NCBI GenBank assembly: GCA_019321725.1
Contig: CM033120.1
Span: forward strand, 4,619,341-4,683,340
From: Paulownia fortunei
Taxonomy: Eukaryota > Streptophyta > Magnoliopsida > Lamiales > Paulowniaceae
Reading direction: 5' to 3'
Length of the DNA: 64,000 bases
Under the pieces are notes generated by a model, which saw only the letters and a list, made by a program, of their open reading frames with translations, was not told where the DNA came from and did not search any database. Both the position numbers and the translations under genes were made by a program. Every line of letters starts with the position of its first letter. The stretch's first letter is position 1. Shown piece after piece: positions 22,710 through 37,800 of the stretch.

Positions 22710-23078
22710 TGCAATTACTTCTGCAATTTTTTCACAGTTCTCGATTTTTAGTTCTACAAGGTTTCTTAGGTGTTGCACCAACTCAAGTGGGAGGAGGGTC
22801 TTCAGACTGTTGCATGCTCTGACATGCAATACTTTAAGGCTGGCAAGAGTGCCTGCAGGCACAGTTCCCTTGCAAAGTCCATTTAACTTGCTCAAACCGT
22901 CAATTTCCAACAACTCTAAATTAGGAAAAGTGCTCCATTCAGCAACAATTATGAATTCCATTTGTTCACAATATTGAATCCTACAGCATTGTAGCTTGGA
23001 AGCTGCTGCAGTTATGAAGACAGGTAAGTGAGTGATACTTGGGCATGCATGGATTGCCAACTCAATACAAATGGGTGT
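22710..23078 (-). pseudogene. Leucine-rich-repeat exon of an RPS2-like NLR resistance gene, isolated fragment
   Basis: Encodes 123 residues in one open frame resembling the C-terminal LRRs of coiled-coil NLR proteins of the RPS2/At4g27190 type: FPNLELLEIDGLSKLNGLC, then SLKVLHVRACNSLKTLLPLE, then LRNLVELKIENCEKIAEVIA. NLRs are intracellular sensors of pathogen effectors, and the LRRs take part in recognition and autoinhibition. On the minus strand the frame is bounded by a plausible acceptor (TTAG|ACACCC at 23078) and a strong plant donor (GCA|GTATGT at 22710/22709). The exon is 369 bp and keeps phase. No NB-ARC, coiled coil or other LRR exon is visible: upstream is satellite DNA and downstream a copia LTR. 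I infer an orphan exon or gene fragment. A first codon ATG is lacking, consistent with an internal exon. Confidence 0.75.
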
Positions 23079-26000
23079 CTAATTTAATTTTAAAAGTTGA
23101 ATTAAAGGTTTTCTTTACTTTATGACATTTAATTTAAAAGTATTTACAAAATATTACTAGCACAAGAACTCAAAAATATAAATTTTTGAGAAGTTACAAA
23201 TCTAAAAAAATGATATTTAAACTCAATACAAAAATAAATAATGCGTATTGAATATTCCAAAAATTAATATATTTTAATTCCATAATATGTAATGAATATT
23301 TTAAAAGGAAATATATTTTTGTGTCCTTCGATAGTATTTGGTTGAAATATACAACTAATTGAACTTTAGAATATTGATCTACAATAAATAAATATCAAAA
23401 CTATAATTACTAAATATGTTTATCGCAATAAGATAACTTTTAAGTATTAATACAAAGTTGAAACATAACCTATAATTTGAGATGATTAGAAACAGGAGTA
23501 CTTTGTCTTCATATATACTATTGTTATTTGAGGCAAATTAATAAATTTAACAGATTTATTAATTTAAATATTTTTCTTCATTTAACTAAATTTACTGAAT
23601 TTTACTAGCACAATAACTAATAAATATAAATATTTTAAAATTTTAAAATCTAATGAATTGTAATAAAATTTAAAAATAAGAGTAAATAATATATAATAAA
23701 TACTTTAAACAAAAATATATTTTAGTTCCTTAGAGAGTATTTTAATTTTCTTATAAAATTTAAAGTAATAACATATACTGAATTTTACTAGCCCAATAAT
23801 CAGAAATATAAATATCTAAAAAAATTAAAATCTAATAAATTGCAATAAAAATTTAGAACAAAAATAAATAAAATATATTTCAATTCCTTAGATAGTATTA
23901 AATAGTTTTTATTTAGAATAACTAAAGTATATATTTTAATCTTAATAACAAAATTAAAAACATTTCTCTATTTTTTGATATTTAATTTAAAAGTATATAT
24001 GGAATTCTTCCACCACAAAATAAACAAATTAATAAAATTATAAATTAAATTTATTAAAAATTCAAGTATTTTAAAATATTTTAATTTGAAAAGTGTAACT
24101 TTTAAAGGTTTTTCAATATTTTATTAAATTTAATTTAAAACTACACACTAAATCTTACAAGCACAAATTAGAAATATTTAAAAAATTTAAAATAAATAAA
24201 CAATTTGTGTTCGACGTTTCAAACGTAAACTTATTTTAAATGATAGTATTAAATTGTTTCCATTTTGAATAAATAACGTTACTGTTTGAAAGTGTAATTA
24301 AAGGTTTTCTTTATTCTACGATATTCAATTTAAAAGTATATAGTAAATTTTACTAGCACAATACTGCAAATATAAATATTTAAAAATTTTAAGACCTTAA
24401 TAAATGAAATCAATTAAAAAAAGAAATAAATAATATGTCACAAATATTTTTAAATTATATATATTTTAGTTCCTTTGATAGTATTAAATAGTTTTTATTT
24501 AGAATAACTAAACAATATACAATATTCTAAATTTCTAAAATCTAAAAAGAATGCAATTCTCTGTGTCTTTTTGTTATTGGAATTGTTAAAGGCAAATTAA
24601 TAGATTTAAATAATTTAATTATTGATATATTTTTTTATTATTCTATTAAACATAATATAAAAGTGTGTACTAAATTGTACTAGGAGAATAACTCAAAAAT
24701 AAAAAAAATATTTAAAAATTCTAAAATAAATAAAAATGCGATAAAATCAAAAAATAAATAATATGTACTCAATATTTTAACACTAATCATATTTTAATTC
24801 CTTAGATAGCAGTAAACGAATTTTATTCAGGATAACTAAGGTGTCTAATTTAATTTTAAAAGTTGAATTAAAGGTTTTCTTTATTTTATGACATTTAATT
24901 TAAAAGTATTTACAAAATATTACTAGCACAAGAACTCAAAAATATAAATTTTTGAGAAGTTACAAATCTAAAAAAATTGATATTTAAACTCAATACAAAA
25001 ATAAATAATGCGTATTGAATATTCCAAAAATTAATATATTTTAATTCCATAATATGTAATGAATATTTTAAAAGGAAATATATTTTTGTGTCCTTCGATA
25101 GTATTTGGTTGAAATATACAACTAATTGAACTTTAGAATATTGATCTACAATAAATAAATATTTTTAAATTCAAAACTATAATTACTAAATATGTTTAGC
25201 GCACTAAGATAACTTTTAAGTATTAATACAAAGTTGAAACATAACCTATAATTTGAGATGATTAGAAACAGGAGTACTTTGTCTTCATATTTACTATTGT
25301 TATTTGAGGCAAATTAATAAATTTAACAGATTTATTAATTTAAATATTTTTCTTCATTTAACTAAATTTAATGTAATAGTATATACTGAATTTTACTAGC
25401 ACAATAACTAATAAATATAAATATTTTAAAAATTTTAAAATCTAATGAATTGTAATAAAATTTAAAAATAAGAGTAAATAATATGTAATAAATACTTTAA
25501 ACAAAAATATATTTTAGTTCCTTAGAGAGTATTTTAATTTTCTTATAAAATTTAAAGTAATAACATATACTGAATTTTACTAGCCCAATAATCAGAAATA
25601 TAAATATCTAAAAAAATTAAAATCTAATAAATTGCAATAAAAATTTAGAACAAAAATAAATAAAATATATTTCAATTCCTTAGAACTAGTATTAAATAGT
25701 TTTTATTTAGAATTACTAAAGTATATATTTTAATCTTAATAACAAAATTAAAAACATTTCTCTATTTTTTGACATTTAATTTAAAAGTATATATGGAATT
25801 CTTCCAGCACAAAATAAACAAATTAATAAAATTATAAATTAAATTTATTAAAAATTAAAGTATTTTAAAATATTTTAATTTGAAAAGTGTAACTTTTAAA
25901 GGTTTTTCTATATTTTATTAATTTTAATTTAAAACTACATACTAAATCTTACAAGCACAAATTAGAAATATTTAAAAAAAATTAAAATAAATAAACAATT

Positions 26001-29000
26001 TGTGTTCGACGTTTCAAACGTAAGCTTATTTTAAATGATAGTATTAAATTGTTTCCATTTTGAATAAATAACATTATTGTTTGAAAGTGTAATTAAAGGT
26101 TTTCTTTATTCTACGATGTTTAATTTAAAAGTATATACTAAATTTTACTAGCACAATACTGCAAATATAAATACTTAAAAATTTTAAAACCTTAATAAAT
26201 GAAATCAATTAAAAAAAGAAATAAATAATATGTCACAAATATTTTTAAATTATATATATTTTAGTTCCTTTGATAGTATTAAATAGTTTTTATTTAGAAT
26301 AACTAAACAATATACAAATATTCTAAATTTCTAAAATCTAAAAAGAATGCAATTCTCTGTGTCTTTTTGTTATTGGAATTGTTAAAGGCAAATTAATAGA
26401 TTTAAATAATTTAATTATTGATATATTTTTTTATTATTCTATTAAACATAATATAAAAGTGTGTACTAAATTGTACTAGGAGAATAACTCAAAAATAAAA
26501 AAAAATATTTAAAAATTCTAAAATAAATAAAAATGCGATAAAATCAAAAAATAAATAATATGTACTCAATATTTTAACACTAATCATATTTTAATTCCTT
26601 AGATAGCAGTAAACGAATTTTATTCAGGATAACTAAGGTGTCTAATTTAATTTTAAAAGTTGAATTAAAGGTTTTCTTTATTTTATGACATTTAATTTAA
26701 AAGTATTTACAAAATATTACTAGCACAAGAACTCAAAAATATAAATTTTTGAGAAGTTACAAATCTAAAAAAATTGATATTTAAACTCAATACAAAAATA
26801 AATAATGCGTATTGAATATTCCAAAAATTAATATATTTTAATTCCATAATATGTAATGAATATTTTAAAAGGAAATATATTTTTGTGTCCTTCGATAGTA
26901 TTTGGTTGAAATATACAACTAATTGAACTTTAGAATATTGATCTACAATAAATAAATATTTTTAAATTCAAAACTATAATTACTAAATATGTTTAGCGCA
27001 CTAAGATAACTTTTAAGTATTAATACAAAGTTGAAACATAACCTATAATTTGAGATGATTAGAAACAGGAGTACTTTGTCTTCATATTTACTATTGTTAT
27101 TTGAGGCAAATTAATAAATTTAACAGATTTATTAATTTAAATATTTTTCTTCATTTAACTAAATTTAATGTAATAGTATATACTGAATTTTACTAGCACA
27201 ATAACTAATAAATATAAATATTTTAAAATTTTAAAATCTAATGAATTGTAATAAAATTTAAAAATAAGAGTAAATAATATGTAATAAATACTTTAAACAA
27301 AAATATATTTTAGTTCCTTAGAGAGTATTTTAATTTTCTTATAAAATTTAAAGTAATAACATATACTGAATTTTACTAGCCCAATAATCAGAAATATAAA
27401 TATCTAAAAAAATTAAAATCTAATAAATTGCAATAAAAATTTAGAACAAAAATAAATAAAATATATTTCAATTCCTTAGAACTAGTATTAAATAGTTTTT
27501 ATTTAGAATTACTAAAGTATATATTTTAATCTTAATAACAAAATTAAAAACATTTCTCTATTTTTTGACATTTAATTTAAAAGTATATATGGAATTCTTC
27601 CAGCACAAAATAAACAAATTAATAAAATTATAAATTAAATTTATTAAAAATTAAAGTATTTTAAAATATTTTAATTTGAAAAGTGTAACTTTTAAAGGTT
27701 TTTCTATATTTTATTAATTTTAATTTAAAACTACATACTAAATCTTACAAGCACAAATTAGAAATATTTAAAAAAAATTAAAATAAATAAACAATTTGTG
27801 TTCGACGTTTCAAACGTAAGCTTATTTTAAATGATAGTATTAAATTGTTTCCATTTTGAATAAATAACATTATTGTTTGAAAGTGTAATTAAAGGTTTTC
27901 TTTATTCTACGATATTCAATTTAAAAGTATATACTAAATTTTACTAGCACAATACTGCAAATATAAATACTTAAAAATTTTAAAACCTTAATAAATGAAA
28001 TCAATTAAAAAAAGAAATAAATAATATGTCACAAATATTTTTAAATTATATATATTTTAGTTCCTTTGATAGTATGAAATAGTTTTTATTTGGAATAACT
28101 AAACAATATACAAATATTCTAAAATTTTAAAATCTAAAAAGAATGCAATTCTCTGTGTCTTTTTGTTATTGGAATTGTTAAAGGCAAATAAATAGATTTA
28201 AATAATTTAATTATTGATATATTTTTTTATTATTCAATTAAACATAATATAAAAGTGTGTACTAAATTGTACTAGGAGAATAACTCAAAAATAAAAAAAT
28301 ATTTAAAAATTCTAAAATAAATAAAAATGCGATAAAATCAAAAAATAAATAATATGTACTCAATATTTTAAAACTAATCATATTTTAATTCCTTAGATAG
28401 CAGTAAACGATTTTTATTCAGGATAACTGAGGTGTCTAATTTAATTGTAAAAGTTGAATTAAAGGTTTTCTTTATTTTATGACATTTAATTTAAAAGTAT
28501 TTACAAAATATTACTAACACAAGAACTCAAAAATATAAATTTTTGAGAAGTTACACATCTAAAAAAATTGATATTTAAACTCAATAAAAAAATAAATAAT
28601 GCGTATTGAATATTCCAAAAATTAATATATTTTAATTCCATAATATGTAATGAATATTTTAAAAGGAAATATATTTTTGTGTCCTTCTATAGTATTTGGT
28701 TGAAATATACAACTAATTGAACTTTATAATATTGATCTACAATAAATAAATATTTTGAATTCAAAACTATAATTACTAAATATGTTTAGCGCACTAAGAT
28801 AACTTTTAAGTATTAATACAAAGTTGAAACATAACCTATAATTTGAGATGATTAGAAACAGGAGTACTTTGTCTTCATATTTACTATTGTTATTTGAGGC
28901 AAATTAATAATTTAACAGATTTATTAATTTAAATATTTTTCTTCATTTAACTAAATTTAATGTAATAGTATATACTGAATTTTACTAGCACAATAACTAA

Positions 29001-32000
29001 TAAATATAAATATTTTAAAAATTTTAAAATCTAATGAATTGTAATAAAATTTAAAAATAAGAGTAAATAATATGTTATAAATACTTTAAGCAAAAATATA
29101 TTTTAGTTCCTTAGAGAGTATTTTAATTTTCTTATAAAATTTAAAGTAATAACATATACTGAATTTTACTAGCCCAATAATCAGAAATATAAATATCTAA
29201 AAAAATTAAAATCTAATAAATTGCAATAAAAATTTAGAACAAAAATAAATAAAATATATTTCAATTCCTTAGAACTAGTATTAAATAGTTTTTATTTAGA
29301 ATAACTAAAGTATATATTTTAATCTTAATAACAAAATTAAAAACATTTCTCTATTTTTTGACATTTAATTTAAAAGTATATATGGAATTCTTCCAGCACA
29401 AAATAAACAAATTAATAAAATTATAAATTAAATTTATTAAAAATTAAAGTATTTTAAAATATTTTAATTTGAAAAGTGTAACTTTTAAAGGTTTTTCTAT
29501 ATTTTATTAAATTTAATTTAAAACTACATACTAAATCTTACAAGCACAAATTAGAAATATTTAAAAAAATTAAAATAAATAAACAATTTGTGTTCGACGT
29601 TTCAAACGTAAGCTTATTTTAAATGATAGTATTAAATTGTTTCCATTTTGAATAAATAACGTTACTGTTTGAAAGTGTAATTAAAGGTTTTCTTTATTCT
29701 ACGATATTCAATTTAAAAGTATATACTAAATTTTACTAGCAAAATACTCCAAATATAAATATTTAAAAATTTTAAGACCTTAATAAATGAAATCAATTAA
29801 AAAAAGAAATAAATAATATGTCACAAATATTTTTAAATTATATATATTTTAGTTCCTTTGATAGTATGAAATAGTTTTTATTTAGAATAACTAAACAATA
29901 TACAAATATTCTAAATTTCTAAAATCTAAAAACAATGCAATTGTCTGTGTCTTTTTGTTATTGGAATTGTTAAAGGCAAATGAATAGATTTAAATAATTT
30001 AATTATTGATATATTTTTTTATTATTCTATTAAACATAATATAAAAGTGTGTACTAAATTGTACTAGGAGAATAACTCAAAAATAAAAAAATATTTAAAA
30101 ATTCTAAAATAAATAAAAATGCGGTAAAATCAAAAAATAAATAATATGTACTCAATATTTTAACACTAATCATATTTTAATTCCTTAGATAGCAGTAAAC
30201 GATTTTTATTCAGGATAACTGAGGTGTCTAATTTAATTGTAAAAGTTGAATTAAAGGTTTTCTTTATTTTATGACATTTAATTTAAAAGTATTTACAAAA
30301 TATTACTAGCACAAGAACTCAAAAATATAAATTTTTGAGAAGTTACACATCTAAAAAAATTGATATTTAAACTCAATAAAAAAGTAAATAATGCGTATTG
30401 AATATTCCAAAAATTAATATATTTTAATTCCATAATATGTAATGAATATTTTAAAAGGAAATATATTTTTGTGTCCTTCGATAGTATTTGGTTGAAATAT
30501 ACAACTAATTGAACTTTAGAATATTGATCTACAATAAATAAATATTTTAAATTCAAAACTATAATTACTAAATATGTTTAGCGCACTAAGATAACTTTTA
30601 AGTATTAATACAAAGTTGAAACATAACCTATAATTTGAGATGATTAGAAACAGGAGTACTTTGTCTTCATATTTACTATTGTTATTTGAGGCAAATTAAT
30701 AAATTTAACAGATTTATTAATTTAAATATTTTTCTTCATTTAACTAAATTTAATGTAATAGTATATACTGAATTTTACTAGCACAATAACTAATAAATAT
30801 AAATATTTTAAAATTTTAAAATCTAATGAATTGTAATAAAATTTAAAAATAAGAGTAAATAATATGTAATAAATACTTTAAACAAAAATATATTTTAGTT
30901 CCTTAGAGAGTATTTTAATTTTCTTATAAAATTTAAAGTAATAACATATACTGAATTTTACTAGCCCAATAATCAGAAATATAAATATCTAAAAAATTCA
31001 AATCTAATAAATTGCAATAAAAATTTAGAACAAAAATAAATAAAATATATTTTAATTCCTTAGAACTAGTATTAAATAGTTTTTATTTAGAATAACTAAA
31101 GTATATATTTTAATCTTAATAACAAAATTAAAAACATTTCTCTATTTTTTGACATTTAATTTAAAAGTATATATGGAATTCTTCCAGCACAAAATAAACA
31201 AATTAATAAAATTATAAATTAAATTTATTAAAAATTAAAGTATTTTAAAATATTTTAATTTGAAAAGTGTAACTTTTAAAGGTTTTTCTATATTTTATTA
31301 AATTTAATTTAAAACTACATACTAAATCTTACAAGCACAAATTAGAAATATTTAAAAAATTTAAAATAAATAAACAATTTGTGTTCGACGTTTCAAACGT
31401 AAACTTATTTTAAATGATAGTATTAAATTCTTTCCATTTTGAATAAATAACGTTACTGTTTGAAAGTGTAATTAAAGGTTTTCTTTATTCTACGATATTT
31501 ATTTTAAAAGTATATATTAAATTTTACTAGCACAATACTCGAAATATAAATATTTAAAAATTTTAAGACCTTAATAAATGAAATCAATTAAAAAAAGAAA
31601 TAAATAATATGTCACAAATATTTTTAAATTATATATATTTTCGTTCCTTTGATAGTATGAAATAGGTTTTATTTAGAATAACTAAACAATATACAAATAT
31701 TCTAAATTTCTAAAATCTAAAAAGAATGCAATTGTTTGTGTCTTTTTGTTATTGGAATTGTTAAAGGCAAATGAATAGATTTAAATAATTTAATTATTGA
31801 TATATTTTTTTATTATTCTATTAAACATAATATAAAAGTGTGTACTAAATTGTACTAGGAGAATAACTCAAAAATAAAAAAATATTTAAAAATTCTAAAA
31901 TAAATAAAAATGCAATAAAATCAAAAAATAAATAATATGTACTCAATATTTTAACACTAATCAAATTTTAATTCCTTAGATAGCAGTAAACGATTTTTAT

Positions 32001-34835
32001 TCAGGATAACTGAGGTGTCTAATTTAATTGTAAAAGTTGAATTAAAGGTTTTCTTTATTTTATGACATTTAATTTAAAAGTATTTACAAAATATTACTAG
32101 CACAAGAACTCAAAAATATAAATTTTTGAGAAGTTACACATCTAAAAAAATTGATATATAAACTCAATACAAAAATAAATAATGCGTATTGAATATTCCA
32201 AAAATTAATATATTTTAATTCCATAATATGTAATGAATATTTTAAAAGGAAATATATTTTTGTGTCCTTCGATAGTATTTGGTTGAAATATACAACTAAT
32301 TGAACTTTAGAATATTGATCTACAATAAATAAATATTTTAAATTCAAAACTATAATTACTAAATATGTTTAGCGCACTAAGATAACTTTTAAGTATTAAT
32401 ACAAAGTTGAAACATAACCTATAATTTGAGATGATTAGAAACAGGAGTACTTTGTCTTCATATTTACTATTGTTATTTGAGGCAAATTAATAAATTTAAC
32501 AGATTTATTAATTTAAATATTTTTCTTCATTTAACTAAATTTAATGTAATAGTATATACTGAATTTTACTAGCACAATAACTAATAAATATAAATATTTT
32601 AAAATTTTAAAATCTAATGAATTGTAATAAAATTTAAAAATAAGAGTAAATAATATGTTATAAATACTTTAAACAAAAATATATTTTAGTTCCTTAGAGA
32701 GTATTTTAATTTTCTTATAAAATTTAAAGTAATAACATATACTGAATTTTACTAGCCCAATAATCAGAAATATAAATATCTAAAAAATTCAAATCTAATA
32801 AATTGCAATAAAAATTTAGAACAAAAATAAATAAAATATATTTCAATTCCTTAGAACTAGTATTAAATAGTTTTTATTTAGAATAACTAAATTATATATT
32901 TTAATCTTAATAACAAAATTAAAAACATTTCTCTATTTTTTGACATTTAATTTAAAAGTATATATGGAATTCTTCCAGCACAAAATAAACAAATTAATAA
33001 AATTATAAATTAAATTTATTAAAAATTAAAGTATTTTAAAATATTTTAATTTGAAAAGTGTAACTTTTAAAGGTTTTTCTATATATTTTATTAAATTTAA
33101 TTTAAAACTACATACTAAATCTTACAAGCACAAATTAGAAATATTTAAAAAAATTAAAATAAATAAACAATTTGTGTTCGACATTTCAAACGTAAACTTA
33201 TTTTAAATGATAGTATTAAATTGTTTCCATTTTGAATAAATAACGTTACTGTTTGAAAGTGTAATTAAAGGTTTTCTTTATTCTACGATATTCAATTTAA
33301 AAGTATATACTAAATTTTAGTAGCAAAATACTCCAAATATAAATATTTAAAAATTTTAAGACCTTAAAAATGAAATCAATTAAAAAAAGAAATAAATAAT
33401 ATGTCACAAATATTTTTAAATTATATATATTTTAGTTCCTTCGATAGTATGAAATAGTTTTTATTTAGAATAACTAAACAATATACAAATATTCTAAATT
33501 TCTAAAATCTAAAAAGAATGCAATTGTCTGTGTCTTTTTGTTATTGGAATTGTTAAAGGCAAATGAATAGATTTAAATAATTTAATTATTGATATATTTT
33601 TTATTATTCTATTAAACATAATATAAAAGTGTGTACTAAATTGTACTAGGAGAATAACTCAAAAATAAAAAAATATTTAAAAATTCTAAAATAAATAAAA
33701 ATGCGGTAAAATCAAAAAATAAATAATATGTACTCAATATTTTAACACTAATCATATTTTAATTCCTTAGATAGCAGTAAACGATTTTTATTCAGGATAA
33801 CTGAGGTGTCTAATTTAATTGTAAAAGTTGAATTAAGGTTTTCTTTATTTTATGACATTTAATTTAAAAGTATTTACAAAATATTACTAGCACAAGAACT
33901 CAAAAATATAATTTTTGAGAAGTTACACATCTAAAAAAATTGATATATAAACTCAATACAAAAAAAAATAAATGGTATTGAATATTCCAAAAATTAATAT
34001 ATTTTAATTCCATAATATGTAATGAATATTTTAAAAGGAAATATATTTTTGTGTCCTTCGATAGTATTTGGTTGAAATATACAACTAATTGAACTTTAGA
34101 ATATTGATCTACAATAAATAAATATTTTAAATTCAAAACTATAATTACTAAATATGTTTAGCGCACTAAGATAACTTTTAAGTATTAATACAAAGTTGAA
34201 ACATAACCTATAATTTGAGATGATTAGAAACAGGAGTACTTTGTCTTCATATTTACTATTGTTATTTGAGGCAAATTAATAAATTTAACAGATTTATTAA
34301 TTTAAATATTTTTCTTCATTTAACTAAATTTAATGTAATAGTATATACTGAATTTTACTAGCACAATAACTAATAAATATAAATATTTTAAAATTTTAAA
34401 ATCTAATGAATTGTAATAAAATTTAAAAATAAGAGTAAATAATATGTTATAAATACTTTAAACAAAAATATATTTTAGTTCCTTAGAGAGTATTTTAATT
34501 TTCTTATAAAATTTAAAGTAATAACATATACTGAATTTTACTAGCCCAATAATCAGAAATATAAATATCTAAAAAATTCAAATCTAATAAATTGCAATAA
34601 AAATTTAGAACAAAAATAAATAAAATATATTTCAATTCCTTAGAACTAGTATTAAATAGTTTTTATTTAGAATAACTAAATTATATATTTTAATCTTAAT
34701 AACAAAATTAAAAACATTTCTCTATTTTTTGACATTTAATTTAAAAGTATATATGGAATTCTTCCAGCACAAAATAAACAAATTAATAAAATTATAAATT
34801 AAATTTATTAAAAATTAAAGTATTTTAAAATATTT
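23075..34835 (+). repeat. Satellite array 1: 1.79 kb unit, about 6.5 tandem copies
   Basis: The phrase GTGTCTAATTTAATT recurs at 23075, 24841, 26638, 28432, 30224, 32015 and 33806, giving units of 1766, 1797, 1794, 1792, 1791 and 1791 bp and a final partial of about 1030 bp. Units are AT-rich and highly similar. Each unit is itself composite: a diverged phrase like AATTTTACTAGCACAATAACT recurs about seven times per unit at irregular spacing of roughly 150-450 bp, so this is a higher-order repeat. Repeated open frames of 78-87 codons on the minus strand (30293, 32084, 33900) are by-products of the repeat. Confidence 0.95.
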
Positions 34836-37800
34836 TTTGACATTTAACTATTGCAAAGCTAAATTAATTGTTTGTTAAATTAAAATATATTTACTTTAAA
34901 ATATTCCATGCAAATTTTATATTTTTGTATTTAATTCAATTTGCATTTTTGTTTGATTTTATTTACTCTTTAGTTATTCTAAATTCACTATTTAATCTAA
35001 TTGAATTACCATATTTTTGAATTTTGAAAAATGAAGTTTCACTATTCTTACACTAATGTTCTAAAGTTTAATTAATTGTATATTTCAAAGTAAGGAAATA
35101 AATTATATTTTGCCTTTCAAATATTCACTACTTATTGATTAAATTTTTAATTTATTTCACATTGTATTTTTTTAGATTTTAAATGTTTTAAATATTTATA
35201 TTTTTGTGTTATTATGTGTACTAGTAAATGTCAATATATACTTTTAAATTAAAATTTTATATCTTAACAGTTGAATACATTATTTATTTAGTTTTTTGTT
35301 AATTGTAGTTTTGTTTTTAATATATTTAAATTTATTTTAATACTTAATTTGATGAGTTATGTGCTAGTAAAATATTTGGATCCTTTATTGATTTTTTTTT
35401 AATATATTTAAGTAATTAAAAATTTATTTTTTGTAACATTGAATATTTATAATTTATTTATTTTTCTTTTAATTTTGGTTCCAATTTTATACGTTTTTTA
35501 ACATTTATTCGATAAGTTATTGTACCTGTATAATTTAATTTATATTTAAAATTAATTGTTGTCAAAATAAATTTATGTTTGTTTTAAATCTTGATTCCAT
35601 TTTATTAGATGTTAATCTTTTTTCACTATAATATAGTTGTTATGTTAGTAACATTTAGTATATATTTTAACTTAATTTACTTAAAATATAGAAAAGAATT
35701 TCAATTATCAAATCTTTTGAATGGTAATATATATTAGTGAGCTATATATTTTTGCTACTTTATAAATTAAAATATTTTAAAAACAATTTAATTATTTTTA
35801 GATCAATATTGTAAAATTAAATTAGTAATAATTTTAATTAATTACTATTTAAATTAAAATATATTTTCGATGCATACTAACTTTGTAAATATTTTAATGT
35901 CATATTAGTGTTCTAAAATTAAATGAAATATTTATTTGTAAATTAATTGTATATTTTTAATTAATATTATTTAGAAAATTACTTTTGTCATATTGAATTT
36001 GTATTACTTATTTTTGTAATTAATTTATATTTTGATTTGAATTTTTTTTAAACACTTTTATATTTTTTAGTTATTTTAAATGAAAACTGTTATGTGTAGG
36101 CAAAAAGAAGAAACAATATTTATGTTAAAACCTATAATAGTAATATAAACTAAAAATATTTTTAACTGTTGTAAAGCTAAATTAATTGTTTGTTAAATTA
36201 AAATATATTTACTTTAAAATATTCCATCCAAATTTTATATTTTTGTATTTAATTCAATTTGCATTTTTTTTATTTACTCTTTAGTTATTCTAAATTCACT
36301 ATATAATCTAATTGAATTATCATATTTTTGAATTTTAAAAAATGAAGTTTCACTATTCTTACACTAATGTTCTAAAGTTTAATTAATTGAATATTTCAAA
36401 GTAAGGAAATAAATTATATTTACTTTTCAAATATTCCACTACTTATTGATTAAATTTTTAATTTATTTCACATTTTATTTTTTTAAGATTTTAAATGTTT
36501 TAAATATTTAATTTTTATGTTATTATGTGTACTAGTAAATGTTAATATAGACTTTTAAATTAAAATTTGTTTTAATACTTAATTTGATGAGTTATGTGCT
36601 AGTAAAATATTTGGATCCTTTATTGAATTTTTTTAATATATTTAAGTAATTAAAAATTTATTTTTTGTAACATTGAATATTTATAATTTTTTTATTTTTC
36701 TTTTAATTTTGGTTCCAATTTTATACGTTTTAAACATTTATTCGATGAGTTATTGTACTTGTATAATTTAATTTTTATTTTAAAATTAATTGTTGTCAAA
36801 ATAAATTTATTTTTATTTTAAATCTTTATTCCATTTTATTAGATGTTAATTTTTTTCAATATAATATAGTTGTTATATTAGTAACATTTAGTATATATTT
36901 TAACTTAATTTACTTAAAATATAGAAAAGAATTTCAATTATCAAATCTTTTGAATGGTAATATATATTAGTGAGCTATATATTTTTGCTACTTTATAAAT
37001 TAAAATATTTTAAAAACAATTTAATTATTTTTAGATCAATATTGTCAAATTAAATTAGTAATAATTTTAATTAATTACTATTTAAATTAAAATATATTTT
37101 CGTTGCATATTAACTTTGTAAATATTTTAAAGTCATATTAGTGTTCTAAAATTAAATGAAATATTTATTTGTAAATTAATTGTATATTTTTAATTAATAT
37201 TATTTAGAAAATTACTTTTGTCATATTGAATTTGTATTACTTATTTTTGTAATTAATTTATATTTTGATTTGAATTTTTTTAAACACTTTTATATTTTTT
37301 AGTTATTTTAAATGAAAATTGTTATGTGAAGGCAAAAAGAAGAAACAGTATTTATGTTAAAACCTATAATAGTAATATAAACTAAAAATATTTTTAACTG
37401 TTGTAAAGCTAAATTAATTGTATGTTAAATTAAAATATATTTACTTTAAAATATTTCATCCAAATTTTATATTTTTGTATTTAATTCAATTTGCATTTTT
37501 GTTTGATTTTATTTACTCTTTAGTTATTCTAAATTCACTATATAATCTAATTCAATTATCATATTTCTGAATTGTAAAAAATGAAGTTTCACTATTCTTA
37601 CACTAATGTTTTAAAGTTTAATTAATTGAATATTTCAAAGTAAGGAAATAAATTATATTTCCTTTTCAAATATTCCACTACTTATTGATTAAATTTTTAA
37701 TTTATTTCACATTGTATTTTTTTAAGATTTTAAATGTTTTAAATATTTAAATTTTTATGTTATTATGTGTAATAGTAAATGTTAATATACACTTTTAAAT

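Noticed and set aside
30293..34136. Three near-identical 78-87 codon frames (30293, 32084, 33900) that look like a gene family
   Set aside because: They are the same phase of the 1.79 kb satellite unit. Composition is low-complexity Phe, Tyr, Ile and Leu, and other units have the frame broken.
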